Shown here: one piece after another, positions 36,376-46,430 of the stretch
Layout of the letters: each line of letters starts with the position of its first letter
Position numbering within the stretch: position 1 is the stretch's first letter
Notes under the pieces: model-generated
What the model saw: only the letters and a program-made list of their open reading frames with translations
The model's database searches: none
What the model was told of the DNA's origin: nothing
Made by a program: the position numbers and the translations under genes
Source: Chloroherpetonaceae bacterium
GTDB lineage: Bacteria > Bacteroidota > Chlorobiia > Chlorobiales > Chloroherpetonaceae
Direction: 5' to 3'
DNA: 64,000 nucleotides
Assembly (NCBI GenBank): GCA_028277445.1
Contig: JANQGG010000015.1
Location: forward strand, 1 to 64,000

Positions 36376-39300
36376 TTAATTGGTTGCGTTAAACTGCATG
36401 TTTCCAAGTTTAACGGCCACGAGTTTCGAAATTCCTTCTTCTTCCATGGTTACGCCATAGAGAACTTTGGAGGATTCCATGGTTCGCTTGTTATGGGTGA
36501 CGATAATAAACTGTGTGTTTTCGGAAAACTTCTTCAACAGGTTAATGAACCGATCAATATTTGCATCATCGAGTGGCGCGTCAACTTCATCTAAGATACA
36601 AAACGGGCTGGGTTTAACCAGATAAATCGCAAACAAGAGCGAAATGGCCGTTAAGGTTTTTTCACCCCCGCTTAAAAGTGAAATGGCTTGCGGGCGTTTA
36701 CCTTTGGGTTTGGCGATAATATCAATGGCGGCTTCCAAAGGATCTTGGGAGGGGTCTAATATCAAATCGGCCTGATCGCCTTCATGAAACAGATCCCGAA
36801 AAATATCAATAAAGTTTTGACGGATTTGATTGAATGTGGCGGTGAATTTTTCAAGCGCAGTTTTATTGATCTCCGAAATGGTGTTCAAAAGTTGTTTTTC
36901 GGAATCCAAGAGATCCTGACGCTGGGTCATTAAAAAATCCAGACGTTCTTTTTCCTGATCAAATTCTTCCAGGGCAAGTTCATTGACAGCGCCAATCGTT
37001 TTTAATTTCGTTTTTAGCTGTCCGATTCGTTCTTCGGCATTTTCCAGGTTAATATCTGCATGGGTTTCAGATTGAATGGCTTCCAAATCGACATCATACT
37101 CCTGGGATATCAACGTTTTGAGCGTTTCAATATGGTATTCCAATTTAGAAATATCCTGCTTGTATTGGTGGATGATTTCGGACTCGGTATCGCGTTTGGT
37201 TTGAATGTCGCGCAAGTCTTTTTCAAGCGCGTTAAAATCGCCTTTCAAGGCATGATACTGAAAATCGGCGTCGTTAATGGATTTTTGGATCCTATCTTTT
37301 TCCGTATAAAGAATTTTCAGGTTTTCTTGGATGGTTTCAATTTCAGAGTTAAGCCTGAAGAGCTCTTCATCGGCATTGCTGATTTCCTGTTGAAGCCGGG
37401 TTTGCTCGCGCTCGGAAGATTTTAAATCGTCGGTGATGCGTTGATCTTTTACTTTAACGGTATCCATGAAGTGCTCGGCATCTTTTAAGGCCAGGTTTTC
37501 TTCTTGTAAATCTTCCGATCCGGATTTGTATGAAGCTTCATGGGTTTGAAGCGTTGATTTCAGAGATACTAAATCGTCTTCTTCTTTCGTAATGGATTTC
37601 TGAAGTTCAATGAGTTTGGGTTCCAAATTGTTAAGCTCACTCTGATACTGGGCTTTTTGCTCTGACTCGGTTTCAGCCAAAGAGCCAGCGCGCTCAATTT
37701 CGCGTTCGTAAGTTTCAATTTCAAAATTCAGATTGGATTGGCGTTTTTCCAATCCTGTCAGCTCCTCTTGCAGGGCTTTTATGTTTTGTTCCTGCACGTG
37801 AGAATCCATCGATTGTAAGGTTTCCTGTTTTGCTGCCAGCACGTTTTCATCCTGTTGAATGGATTGCTCTAAAGCGGCCAGCGATTTTTGCAGGTTTTGC
37901 AATTCTTCTTTTCGCCCGATTCTATCGCCTTCGTTCTCCTTTATGCTCCCGCCCCTTAAAAAACCGTTTGAAGAAAGCTTTTCACCGGTTTTGCACGTGA
38001 AAATGTATTCGGGGTGTTGCCGTGAGAGCGCTTCGGCTTCTTCTAATGTATCAACGATTAACGTGCGATCAAGCAGCGTTTGAAGAATCGGTTTAATTTC
38101 ATCGCTTGTCCGTATTGTATCCATTGCCCATTTGGCATTTGCCAGTTCCAACGGTTGTTGTGAAAAAAGCGATACATGATGTGAGAAATGATCCAAAAGG
38201 ATAAAAGTAACTTTTCCTTTGTTTTCAGAGCGCAGGTTATCAATGGCTCGTAAGGCATCTTTTTTGGTTCTGGATACATAATACATTAAATGCTCGCCCA
38301 AAGCAGCGCTGATGGCTTTTTTATACTCGTCATTGGTTGAAAATAAATCCGAAAGAATACCCATACCAAAAGATTGCGCCGGGGATTTTTCGAGATGGGC
38401 AATGCCTTCGGGCAAATCCTCATAGTTTTCTAATAACGACAACAGGAACGCAACGCGGTTTTGTAATTTGTTCAGTTCGCTGCGTTTGGCTAAAAGGGCT
38501 TCTTTTTGATTGGCAATATCTTCCTGAAGGCCAGTTTTTTGTGCAAACAATGTTTCCAGGTTAAGCTTTTCGGCGTTTAATTCCGCGTTAAGCTCATTAT
38601 GTTTCAGGTTGATCTCGGCAATGGATTCGTTAGCGCGTTCAATCGATGTTTTTCTTGAAATCAATTGCTCGTCGGATCGTTCAATGTTCCGATTGATGTG
38701 TTCAATTTTTGAGTGGTAACTTTGAGCGGAAAGTTTTATTTCCGACAGCTCTTTGGTGAGGGTTTGAATTTGAGACGCCTTATGGTCGATATCGGATCGA
38801 TACCTTTGCAACGCTTCTCCGGCTTGGTTATGCGTTTCTTTTTTGGATTCAAAGGCTTGTGTTTGTGCCAGAAATGATTCATGGGCTTTAGCCAATTGTT
38901 CCTGAAGCTCTGTTTGCTCCGAAGCTAAGGCCGTTTTTTTGTGCGCTATACTTTCTATGCCTTCATGGGCTTTCACTTTCGAAGCTTCAAGCGATTTCAA
39001 ACGCTCTTGGTTCGAAAGCAAATGTTTTTCCGACTTGGTGACGACATCAGCTTTAAAGTTCAGTTCTTTTTGATGCGTGCTCAACAATTTTTCCTGATCC
39101 AAAATCTCTAACTGAAGTTTTTCGTGCCGCGCCCGCAATGACGTAATTTCAGTTTCGAGCGCTGTTTTGGTTTCTTCGTGCTTTGGCAATGATTGCCTTA
39201 GTGGTTCAAGTTTTGAAGCGAATTCCTTTATTTGTTGTGAAGAATAGGCAATTTCAAGGTTGTAAAGCTCCGACTTAATGGCTTGAGCCTGAGAGGCTTT

Positions 39301-39930
39301 TTTGGCCTGACGCTCCAGAGAATTTACTTTTTTTTGAACCTCGGCCACAATGTCTTTGACCCGATCCAAATCCTGATGTGTGGTTTCAAGGGTTTTTAAT
39401 GTTTGCCGCCTACGGTATTTGTATTTGGTAATCCCGGCAGCTTCTTCAAACAATTTTCGCCTGTCTTCGGTATTGTCGCTTAAAATCTGTTCAATCATTT
39501 TAAGCTCAATCACCGAATAGGCGTCGCTGCCCATGCCCGTATCAACAAATAAATCATGAATATCTTTCAGGCGGCATGGGACTTTGTTTAAAAAGTACTC
39601 GCTATCGCCGCTTCTATAAAGCCGTCGGGTTAAGCTTACTTCGGTATAAGCTGTGGGAAGAATATTTTTTGTGTTTTCTATGGTGAGCGTAATTTCGGCC
39701 ATGCCTAAAGGTCGCCTGCTTTTGGAGCCGCTAAAGATCACATTTTCCATTTTCTCCGAACGCAACACCGAGGTTTTTTGCTCGCCGAGTACCCAGCGTA
39801 TCGCATCAACAATATTGGTTTTTCCACACCCGTTCGGACCTACAATAGCCGTAAGCCCGTTATCGAACTTAACCTGAACACGCTGCGCAAAGCTTTTAAA
39901 ACCAAAGAGTTCTAACTTCGATAAATACAT
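36376..39930 (-). CDS. smc: Chromosome segregation ATPase SMC
   Basis: 1,184 residues. Walker A GPNGCGKTNIVDAIRWVLGE near residue 32, about 1,000 residues of antiparallel coiled coil with a globular hinge at about 500-670, and the C-terminal signature LLSGGEKTLTAISLLFAIY and Walker B PFCILDEVDAPLDDAN. It forms the ring of the condensin complex; the ScpA/ScpB partners are not in this window. Confidence 0.96.
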   Translation of the reverse strand: MYLSKLELFGFKSFAQRVQVKFDNGLTAIVGPNGCGKTNIVDAIRWVLGEQKTSVLRSEKMENVIFSGSKSRRPLGMAEITLTIENTKNILPTAYTEVSLTRRLYRSGDSEYFLNKVPCRLKDIHDLFVDTGMGSDAYSVIELKMIEQILSDNTEDRRKLFEEAAGITKYKYRRRQTLKTLETTHQDLDRVKDIVAEVQKKVNSLERQAKKASQAQAIKSELYNLEIAYSSQQIKEFASKLEPLRQSLPKHEETKTALETEITSLRARHEKLQLEILDQEKLLSTHQKELNFKADVVTKSEKHLLSNQERLKSLEASKVKAHEGIESIAHKKTALASEQTELQEQLAKAHESFLAQTQAFESKKETHNQAGEALQRYRSDIDHKASQIQTLTKELSEIKLSAQSYHSKIEHINRNIERSDEQLISRKTSIERANESIAEINLKHNELNAELNAEKLNLETLFAQKTGLQEDIANQKEALLAKRSELNKLQNRVAFLLSLLENYEDLPEGIAHLEKSPAQSFGMGILSDLFSTNDEYKKAISAALGEHLMYYVSRTKKDALRAIDNLRSENKGKVTFILLDHFSHHVSLFSQQPLELANAKWAMDTIRTSDEIKPILQTLLDRTLIVDTLEEAEALSRQHPEYIFTCKTGEKLSSNGFLRGGSIKENEGDRIGRKEELQNLQKSLAALEQSIQQDENVLAAKQETLQSMDSHVQEQNIKALQEELTGLEKRQSNLNFEIETYEREIERAGSLAETESEQKAQYQSELNNLEPKLIELQKSITKEEDDLVSLKSTLQTHEASYKSGSEDLQEENLALKDAEHFMDTVKVKDQRITDDLKSSEREQTRLQQEISNADEELFRLNSEIETIQENLKILYTEKDRIQKSINDADFQYHALKGDFNALEKDLRDIQTKRDTESEIIHQYKQDISKLEYHIETLKTLISQEYDVDLEAIQSETHADINLENAEERIGQLKTKLKTIGAVNELALEEFDQEKERLDFLMTQRQDLLDSEKQLLNTISEINKTALEKFTATFNQIRQNFIDIFRDLFHEGDQADLILDPSQDPLEAAIDIIAKPKGKRPQAISLLSGGEKTLTAISLLFAIYLVKPSPFCILDEVDAPLDDANIDRFINLLKKFSENTQFIIVTHNKRTMESSKVLYGVTMEEEGISKLVAVKLGNMQFNATN

Positions 39931-39991
39931 AGCGATGAATAAATGATCGTGGAAAAATCCGTTATGAACAAGAAATTAGGGTTCATGAGGA

Positions 39992-42604
39992 TTAGTTAAG
40001 CATCGTTTGATTCAAGTAATTAATATAGGCTGAAGTTTGGTAATAGTAATCAAAAATAAAATAGACGCAGGCCAGAACGATAACGATAAATAAAAATCCC
40101 GTTAGCTGTACGTTCGGTTGTGGTAAATTGGCCACAATAGACAGGCCATGAAACAAACGATAAAATGAAAATGCAAGAAAAACCAAACAGATATAAAAAA
40201 TAATAATGGTGAATGTATGGTTGGAAATCCTATCGATGAATGCCGCTATAAAAATTAGAAAAACCCAATGAACACTCACCCAACTCCATAAATTCATTAA
40301 TTGCAAGTAGGTGGTTTTGGCTTTTCCGATTATGAACAGATATAAGCTTAAAAACGAGCAAATTAAAAATGATAATCCAAAAAATACTAAGCCAAAAACG
40401 AACGTGGATATTTCCGGGTTTATGATCAGATAGTTTATAGACTCTTTTAACCAACTCGGACGGATAAAATGCGATAGCCAAAATTCAAGCAAATAAGCAT
40501 CATACGAACTAAATAAAAGGGCTGACAAAATAGATCCCCACAGCAACGATAAAAGGGTGATAAGAATAAGCGGATCTTGAGGGTATGTGATGCGTTGATC
40601 GCGAATATCCATAAATAGATGAAACGGTCGAATCAATGCGCGAACCATATTCTCACGTATTCGCCGATTTTCATTCAGTAAAAATACCAGACCTGCTGTT
40701 AATAACGTGGCGATCAAAATAAGCGACGGCGAAAAATCATCCGGCGCTTTTCCAATGGCCGGATTATAGACACGCTCATCAGCATAAAGTGATTTCACCA
40801 TTTCATAGCTCATTTTACGCTCGCGATTCAACTTAGTCAATCCGTACGTGGCCAGGTAGGTATCATCATAACTCGTTGAGCGGATGGGTGAAATTTGATA
40901 ATGATAGTCGGTTAGCGAATAGACAAAAGACCCTAACAAGCGTTTGGATTTCTTATTGGCGTCTTTGAACATTGTGTAATGATCCAGAATCGTTTTAGCC
41001 TGGTATTCCAGAGAATAAACGTCGCTATAACCGTTATGATTATTAGGCTCAGGAGCGCTACCATATTCGGTCACCAAAAACGGTTTTTCTTTTGGTACCG
41101 CTGATAAAGCCTGTTTTAAAATTTCCTGAGATTCACTGATCGGGTGGTCAAGAAATGAAAGACCGACAAAATCAGCATAATCGTAGAGGTTGCTCTCAAC
41201 AAACTGTTTGGGTGAAAAAAACGTAAAATGAGAGCTGTTATCCTTGATGAGAGTTGAAAGCGATTGAATATAAGGCTCGGCGCTATTATCGGCGATGTTA
41301 AAGCCAGTACCCAAACCGATTGCTATAACCGAGGGAGAGTATTTGATGAGATTTAAAAGGTCGCGTAATAGCAGTTCCGAATTTTCGGTGTAAGTTTTTT
41401 CTACCAGAATTTCGGAAGGCACATTTGTGTTTGGAAAATCAATCAAACAAAGCAAGCCCAAACTATCGCAGGCTTGAATCCAAAACGGATGAGGCGGTTC
41501 TTTAAAGCGTATGGCATTGCTGCCCAATCCTTTCGCAAGTTTTATGTCGTTTAAAATGGATTGAGGGGTTAAGACATTTCCGGCGGATTTCTGCTCTTCA
41601 AATACCGTTATACCTTTTAATGCCAGCGGTATACCATTGATGTTCAAGGTATTGTTTGATAACGCCAGGTTCCTGAATCCGGTTTTGAATCGAATGGTAT
41701 CCAGAAGCTTGCCATCGTGTTTTTGTTTTAAGGCCAGTTCCAGCGTGTAAAGCACCGGGTAACGAGGCCCCCATGAAATGATATTACTAAACTCAAGCGT
41801 GGTGTCTTTTAAAAGAATCTGCTCTCTTTCAGGGACAAACTCAAATAAATTCGGTGTGAAATGAACGACTTGAGTATCCAGGCTGAGTTTAAATGAACAG
41901 ATAACATCTTTCTGAGAGATTGTATCCTGCAGAAATCGTGATGAGGATGAAAGAAAAGTTTTAAGCTTAATGCCCAGGTTTAAATTTAACAAATCCTGCT
42001 TCAGGGTGTAGTTAATATCTAAATCATCAATGTTGATTTCAGGCTCTGAGATGAGATATACCCCACGAAAAATCCCGCCAAAATTTTGCTTGGAATACGC
42101 TTTAGGTTTTGTGGGAATGGTACGATACGAGTGAAGACGACTATCAACTTCGAAGGTTATTTTGTTTTCGGCGCCGAAACGAAGATATTTTGGCAAAATA
42201 CCGGCTATAAAACGCGATTTACTTACGCCCTGGAAATGAACGAACTGATCGTTGATCAGGATTCGGCATTGATTATTTATGCCGTCGCATAACAATTTGA
42301 ATTGATGGTTTTCTAATGAATCGTGCAGGAAAATCTGGGTTTCATAGGTGACTTTATCTTCAAAAGTGTAGGACGATGGCACATAAACATTTGCAGAGGC
42401 ATCGTTTGGTAATTTTACACGCCAATTGCCGGATAAAGGAATGACGTTTCGTGTAGACCCCTGAGGATAAAGCGAGGGATGCGATTCGGAATACGATTTA
42501 TCTTCAAAAAACAGATAAGGCGCGCAAATGCTGGTATCTGTTGCGCCGCAAATAATTATGGTTATAACAAAAAATGCCTTAATTAGCTTCACAGGAAGAT
42601 GCAC
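39992..42604 (-). CDS. Membrane-anchored GH2-like protein lacking the acid/base residue
   Basis: 870 residues. Signal peptide, then GH2 sugar-binding and Ig-like domains (GNWRVKLPND, then QNFGGIFRGVYLIS), then a TIM-barrel (GIPLALKGITVFEEQ, IRFKEPPHPFW). The nucleophile Glu is present in PFLVTEYGSAPEP. Where active GH2 enzymes have the WxxGNE acid/base, this reads IAIGLGTGF, so that Glu is missing. From about residue 640 six membrane segments follow (LILIATLLTAGLVFLLNE the first), unlike ordinary GH2. It may be a non-hydrolytic or transferring protein in the envelope. Confidence 0.75.
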   Translation of the reverse strand: MHLPVKLIKAFFVITIIICGATDTSICAPYLFFEDKSYSESHPSLYPQGSTRNVIPLSGNWRVKLPNDASANVYVPSSYTFEDKVTYETQIFLHDSLENHQFKLLCDGINNQCRILINDQFVHFQGVSKSRFIAGILPKYLRFGAENKITFEVDSRLHSYRTIPTKPKAYSKQNFGGIFRGVYLISEPEINIDDLDINYTLKQDLLNLNLGIKLKTFLSSSSRFLQDTISQKDVICSFKLSLDTQVVHFTPNLFEFVPEREQILLKDTTLEFSNIISWGPRYPVLYTLELALKQKHDGKLLDTIRFKTGFRNLALSNNTLNINGIPLALKGITVFEEQKSAGNVLTPQSILNDIKLAKGLGSNAIRFKEPPHPFWIQACDSLGLLCLIDFPNTNVPSEILVEKTYTENSELLLRDLLNLIKYSPSVIAIGLGTGFNIADNSAEPYIQSLSTLIKDNSSHFTFFSPKQFVESNLYDYADFVGLSFLDHPISESQEILKQALSAVPKEKPFLVTEYGSAPEPNNHNGYSDVYSLEYQAKTILDHYTMFKDANKKSKRLLGSFVYSLTDYHYQISPIRSTSYDDTYLATYGLTKLNRERKMSYEMVKSLYADERVYNPAIGKAPDDFSPSLILIATLLTAGLVFLLNENRRIRENMVRALIRPFHLFMDIRDQRITYPQDPLILITLLSLLWGSILSALLFSSYDAYLLEFWLSHFIRPSWLKESINYLIINPEISTFVFGLVFFGLSFLICSFLSLYLFIIGKAKTTYLQLMNLWSWVSVHWVFLIFIAAFIDRISNHTFTIIIFYICLVFLAFSFYRLFHGLSIVANLPQPNVQLTGFLFIVIVLACVYFIFDYYYQTSAYINYLNQTMLN

Positions 42605-42776
42605 TGTATCGTTGATTCAGAAATTGAAGATTAGTTTTTTATATCAAGGTCTCTAAGCAAAAAAGCTTAACTTTTTGGTTTTGCTTTCAAACCTCAAATA
42701 TAACGCATTCTATAAATCTTTTTGATTTTTTTAACCATCCTTCAATAATTAAGTTGGGTAACAAAATAGAATATCA

Positions 42777-43637
42777 ATGAATAATCCATTTGATTTTATA
42801 GACATTGCAATCAAAGAAGCAAAAAAATCACTTCAAGAAGGAAATAGTGGATTTGGTGCAGTAATCATTAAGGACAATTTTGTGATCTCAAAAGCACGTG
42901 ATAAAGATACAATTTCAAAAGACCCTACTTCACATGCTGAAATCAACGCGATACGTCAAGCATCCCATCAACTCAGAGGAGATTTCAAAGGATGCATGTT
43001 GATTTCAACCCATGAACCTTGCCCTATGTGTTCTACGGCAATTGTTTGGGCAGGTATTAAGCATATCGCATTCGGGTATTCGATAAAGGACGCAATAGCT
43101 CAGGGAAGAAAGCGAATCAATCTGACTTGTAGTGAGCTATTCAAACGCGCAGGAACATCAATCGAAGTTATTACAGATGTAAAAAAAGATGAGTGTAGTC
43201 TTCTTTACAACAATCAAGTTAGAAAAAGTATTAAACAACTAAGAAATGCGGGTCCAACTGAACTTTCAGATTCTGCAAAAGAACTAAGAAATAAAAGGAT
43301 TAACTGGTTTAAAAGGCAAAATTTTCAGTGTGATAATAACGATGTTCTGGATGCTGCGTATCAACTTTTTCTGGCGAAACTTGGCATCACAGCTGAAGAA
43401 GCGCCAATAGTCGACAGGCAAGATAAAAAACTAGTAATTCACTCAAAAAACTTTTGCCCTACCCTTGAAGCATGCAAAATATTGGGTTTGGATACTCGTG
43501 ATATTTGTAAGCAATTAAATGAAGAACCTACTCAGGCGTTGCTTCAACAGCTGAATCCGAATTTGCATTTCAAACGAAATTACGATTGCTTGCGCCCATT
43601 TAAATCGTACTGTGAAGAGATGATTATATTGATGTAG
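42777..43637 (+). CDS. Nucleoside/cytidine-type deaminase with extra C-terminal domain
   Basis: 286 residues. About 1-145 is a zinc deaminase: His53 and Glu55 in SHAEIN, Cys82 and Cys85 in EPCPMC, the guanine-deaminase/TadA group. The remaining 140 residues are an unrecognised domain (LRNKRINWFKRQNFQCDN, then SKNFCPTLEACKILGLDT). AT-rich, with a GTTGGGT string 18 bases before its start and a GCCCAAC half-site 16 bases after its stop, so it resembles an integron gene cassette. The substrate is unknown. Confidence 0.7.
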   Translation: MNNPFDFIDIAIKEAKKSLQEGNSGFGAVIIKDNFVISKARDKDTISKDPTSHAEINAIRQASHQLRGDFKGCMLISTHEPCPMCSTAIVWAGIKHIAFGYSIKDAIAQGRKRINLTCSELFKRAGTSIEVITDVKKDECSLLYNNQVRKSIKQLRNAGPTELSDSAKELRNKRINWFKRQNFQCDNNDVLDAAYQLFLAKLGITAEEAPIVDRQDKKLVIHSKNFCPTLEACKILGLDTRDICKQLNEEPTQALLQQLNPNLHFKRNYDCLRPFKSYCEEMIILM

Positions 43638-43652
43638 AATTGACAATTTAAT

Positions 43653-43700
43653 GCCCAACAAAAGCATTCAGTGGAGCGTCTTGCCGCCCAGTATAGCAGT
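43653..43700 (+). repeat. Possible attC half-site after the deaminase gene
   Basis: GCCCAACAAAAGCATTCAGTG followed by a GC-rich stretch ending in GCCGCCC has the look of the first half (R'' core RYYYAAC, then L'') of a long attC. The matching second half is absent before comM ends at 43703, so it appears truncated. Support is pattern only. Confidence 0.4.
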
Positions 43701-43702
43701 AG

Positions 43703-45259
43703 TTATACCGACCAAAAATCCCGATCCAGGCTTCGATATTGAATGGCTTCAACCAGGTGTTTGAACAAAATATCATCGGAGGAGTCCAGGTCGGCTATAG
43801 TTCGGCTTACTTTTAACAATCGTGAGTAGGCTCTTGCAGAAAGATTGAGCCGTTTCATGCTTTCAAGCAAGCGGGTTTCACTGGTTGGATCAAGCTTGCA
43901 AAATTCTCTGAGCATTGGGCTTGTCATCTGCGAATTGCAAAATATCCTTTGATTTTGGTACTCGGAAAACCGTTTGTGTTGGATTTCTCTGGCACGGCGA
44001 ACCCGATCTCTGATACGCTCAGAACTCTCAGAGCTATCCTTTGAAAACAACTCGTTATGTTCAACTTTAGGCACATCGATATGGATATCAATCCGATCCA
44101 ATAGCGGGCCGGAGATTTTTGATAAGTAGCGTTGTATTTGTTGCGGCGAGGCGGTATAGTTACCGTTTTCATCCTTGAGCGCTCCAGCCGGGCTCGGATT
44201 CATGGCGGCAACAAGCATAAAATTTGCCGGGTACTTGGTGGAGATGGCGGCTCTGGAAACGGTAACTTCGCCATCTTCAAGAGGTTGGCGAAGGACTTCC
44301 AACGTGGGCCGGGAAAATTCGGGCAGTTCATCCAAAAATAAAACCCCGTTATGCGCAAGGCTGATTTCACCGGGTTTCGCATACGCGCCACCTCCGATTA
44401 ATGCAACGCTGCTTGAGCTGTGATGGGGCGATCTAAACGGTCGGGTGTTGATAAGCGCATGACCATTTAACAGTCCGGCAACCGAATAGATCTTTGTGGT
44501 TTCGAGCGCTTCTTCGAATAATAGTGGCGGCAGTATTCCCGGCAAAGCTTTGGCCAGCATGGTTTTTCCACTTCCGGGCGGCCCGATCATGATAACATTA
44601 TGTCCTCCGGCAGCAGCGATCTCCAAACAGCGTTTCGTGGTTTGCTGGCCTTTGATATCGGAAAAATCTACGGCGGTTTTAATGGGCGAATAAAATGTTT
44701 GGCTGAGATCGGCTTCGGTTAAAGGTAGTTGAATGGACTCGTTCAGAAACTGCACCGCATCATTAAGGTTTTCCAGCCCATACACCGATAGGCCGGATGC
44801 ATTTGCTGCTGAGGCTACAGAGGCTTCCAACGCATTTTGTTTTGGGAGTAACATGCGTTTAAACCCTTTTTTCGATGCCATCGCAGCAATCGGCAATGCC
44901 CCTGAAATGGATCGCAATGCTCCATCCAAAGCCAGTTCGCCTAGAATAAGCGTTTCACTTAAATTGTTGTGATCAATAACGCCCATTGAAGCCAACAGAC
45001 CAATGGCGATGGGCAGGTCAAACGCCGTTCCTTCTTTTCGCACATCAGCCGGCGCTAAATTTACGGTGATCTTTCTCGGCGGTAAGCTGTGACCGGAGTT
45101 CTTGATGGCAGTGCTGACGCGCTCACGGCTTTCTTTGATGGCGTTATCCGGCAGGCCAACCACGATAAACGCCGGCAAACCACTATCCAGGTTAGTTTCT
45201 ATTTCAATAAGCAGGGCATCAACGCCTTGAACGGCTGCCGAATAAAGTTGGGATAACAT
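43703..45259 (-). CDS. comM: YifB/ComM-family Mg-chelatase-like ATPase
   Basis: 518 residues. N-terminal ChlI-like domain (GLPAFIVVGLPDNAIKESRE), Walker A MIGPPGSGKTMLAKALPG, Walker B GVLFLDELPEF, sensor FMLVAAMNPSP and the C-terminal LSARAYSRLLKVSRTIADLD domain. In naturally competent bacteria ComM drives branch migration during transformation. Normal length. Confidence 0.93.
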   Translation of the reverse strand: MLSQLYSAAVQGVDALLIEIETNLDSGLPAFIVVGLPDNAIKESRERVSTAIKNSGHSLPPRKITVNLAPADVRKEGTAFDLPIAIGLLASMGVIDHNNLSETLILGELALDGALRSISGALPIAAMASKKGFKRMLLPKQNALEASVASAANASGLSVYGLENLNDAVQFLNESIQLPLTEADLSQTFYSPIKTAVDFSDIKGQQTTKRCLEIAAAGGHNVIMIGPPGSGKTMLAKALPGILPPLLFEEALETTKIYSVAGLLNGHALINTRPFRSPHHSSSSVALIGGGAYAKPGEISLAHNGVLFLDELPEFSRPTLEVLRQPLEDGEVTVSRAAISTKYPANFMLVAAMNPSPAGALKDENGNYTASPQQIQRYLSKISGPLLDRIDIHIDVPKVEHNELFSKDSSESSERIRDRVRRAREIQHKRFSEYQNQRIFCNSQMTSPMLREFCKLDPTSETRLLESMKRLNLSARAYSRLLKVSRTIADLDSSDDILFKHLVEAIQYRSLDRDFWSV

Positions 45260-45393
45260 GGGTGTTATGGGGATAGCAAATCGTTATAAAATTACGAATT
45301 CTTTTTCAGCTTAAATGTAAAGCACCTTAAGGATTTACACAAGTGTTGTTAGGGATTTCATAAACTCAAATTGGATAAAAAACGATCTGAATG

Positions 45394-45436
45394 AAAAGTC
45401 ACCTCACACCGGGAGAGGATTTCGGTGAGGGGAAAA
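45394..45436. repeat. Degenerate palindromic dispersed repeat
   Basis: CCTCAC at 45401 pairs with GTGAGG at 45426 around CCGGGAGAGGATTTC. This is the common CCTCACC...GGTGAGG-type repeat in eroded form, in the 241-base gap between comM and the toxin gene. Nothing else is seen in that gap. Confidence 0.4.
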
Positions 45437-45500
45437 ATGCAAGGTCAAATTGCCCCGCTATTCCTATAGCATTTCTTAAGATGGTTTCGTTGTTTTTCTG

Positions 45501-45920
45501 TTACTTTAATTTATAATTATCCCAATATTCCCTTGGCGTCAATATTTTAGTGCGTTCAAATTCTGTTATTTTAAAATCTTGTGTGTTTCCTGTAATTAAA
45601 TAGTCAGCTGAACTTATTGATGATAATTCTAAGAATTTGTTATCACTTATATCTTTTAAAACTTTAATATTGCGATCAGTTTTATAAAATGTAGATATTT
45701 CGAAAATTTTGTTCAATACAATATCAGCTTTTACTGTGAAGTTTTTGTAGATAGTGAATTTTTTTCTATTCATAACCTCAATATATTCTGCAAATATTTC
45801 TTCAGATAGAGAAATTTCAACTTTTTGCGGAAGAACTAAATCAAATACAATTTTAGTGGGGATAGAGTTTGAAATTAGAGCTGATACAAAAACATTTGTA
45901 TCAAGAATTAGCTTTTGCAT
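45501..45920 (-). CDS. PIN-domain toxin (putative TA system, COG1569-like)
   Basis: 139 residues. The PIN fold begins with LILDTNVFVSALIS; the conserved Asp is in DTN, the central Glu in SEEIFAEYIEV, and further Asp residues in DISDNKFLELS and SADYLITGNTQDF. Such proteins are Mg-dependent RNases. Its start overlaps the stop of the adjacent antitoxin by 20 bases, as in a TA operon. AT-rich. Confidence 0.8.
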   Translation of the reverse strand: MQKLILDTNVFVSALISNSIPTKIVFDLVLPQKVEISLSEEIFAEYIEVMNRKKFTIYKNFTVKADIVLNKIFEISTFYKTDRNIKVLKDISDNKFLELSSISSADYLITGNTQDFKITEFERTKILTPREYWDNYKLK

Positions 45921-46128
45921 CCCTTACAGCTTTGATTTCTGCATCAATTTCATCCATAGTCATTTTTGATAATCCCTCATTTTCTGCAATTCTATTGCAT
46001 TCCAGAAGTGCTTTTCTGGCATATTCTAGACTTATTAAATCAACCAAATCTGTAAAGTTAATATCCTTTTTTTCAAAATTATACTTTTCAAAGTCTGAAT
46101 CACTTATTTTTATCTGTATAGTCCGCAT
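45901..46128 (-). CDS. Antitoxin of the PIN toxin
   Basis: 75-residue acidic protein preceding and overlapping the PIN gene. It starts with a beta strand MRTIQIKISDSDFEKYNF, then helices ending in DEIDAEIKAVRDAK, like ribbon-helix-helix-type antitoxins that carry a C-terminal toxin-binding helix. Assigned mainly from position. Confidence 0.7.
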   Translation of the reverse strand: MRTIQIKISDSDFEKYNFEKKDINFTDLVDLISLEYARKALLECNRIAENEGLSKMTMDEIDAEIKAVRDAKANS

Positions 46129-46430
46129 ATCATTCTATTTATATTAGTCACACGACGTTTCTTTGAATTTTGTTCTTATTTAAATTGTTCTTCTGAATTT
46201 TCCAATTCTCTGTAAAGCCTTGGAAGTTCTAAATAAATATATTCAGAAGAAGTGCCAAATATGCGTCGGCATGTCGCTCTCAGCATTACACCCAAACGTT
46301 TGGTGGATGAAACGTAGCGTAATATCAGCAAATACGTCAAGCGGAGTGAGACTGTATCTGTCGATATGGAGCGGGTCAGCGGGTGACAACGCAGCTATGT
46401 TTTATTCCACTTTGTAGAGTGGCGTTTTTT
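46129..46430. other. Non-coding block between TA pair and unknown gene
   Basis: About 300 bases. The part next to the antitoxin (46129-46250) is AT-rich; 46255-46405 is abruptly GC-richer and palindrome-bearing and is described as an attC-like element. A plus-strand terminator closes it. Confidence 0.5.
46285..46405 (-). repeat. Probable attC-like element after gene 46431-47186
   Basis: On the minus strand it ends with CACCAAACGTTTGGGTG, which resembles the end of the repeat at 47226 (CACAAACGTTGAGTG). It contains a 12-base palindrome CCAAACGTTTGG and the pair ATTAC/GTAAT around it. It stands where the attC of a preceding cassette gene would be. The core reads GTTTGGG and so departs from GTTRRRY at one position; the left arm is not clearly paired. 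Confidence 0.35.
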
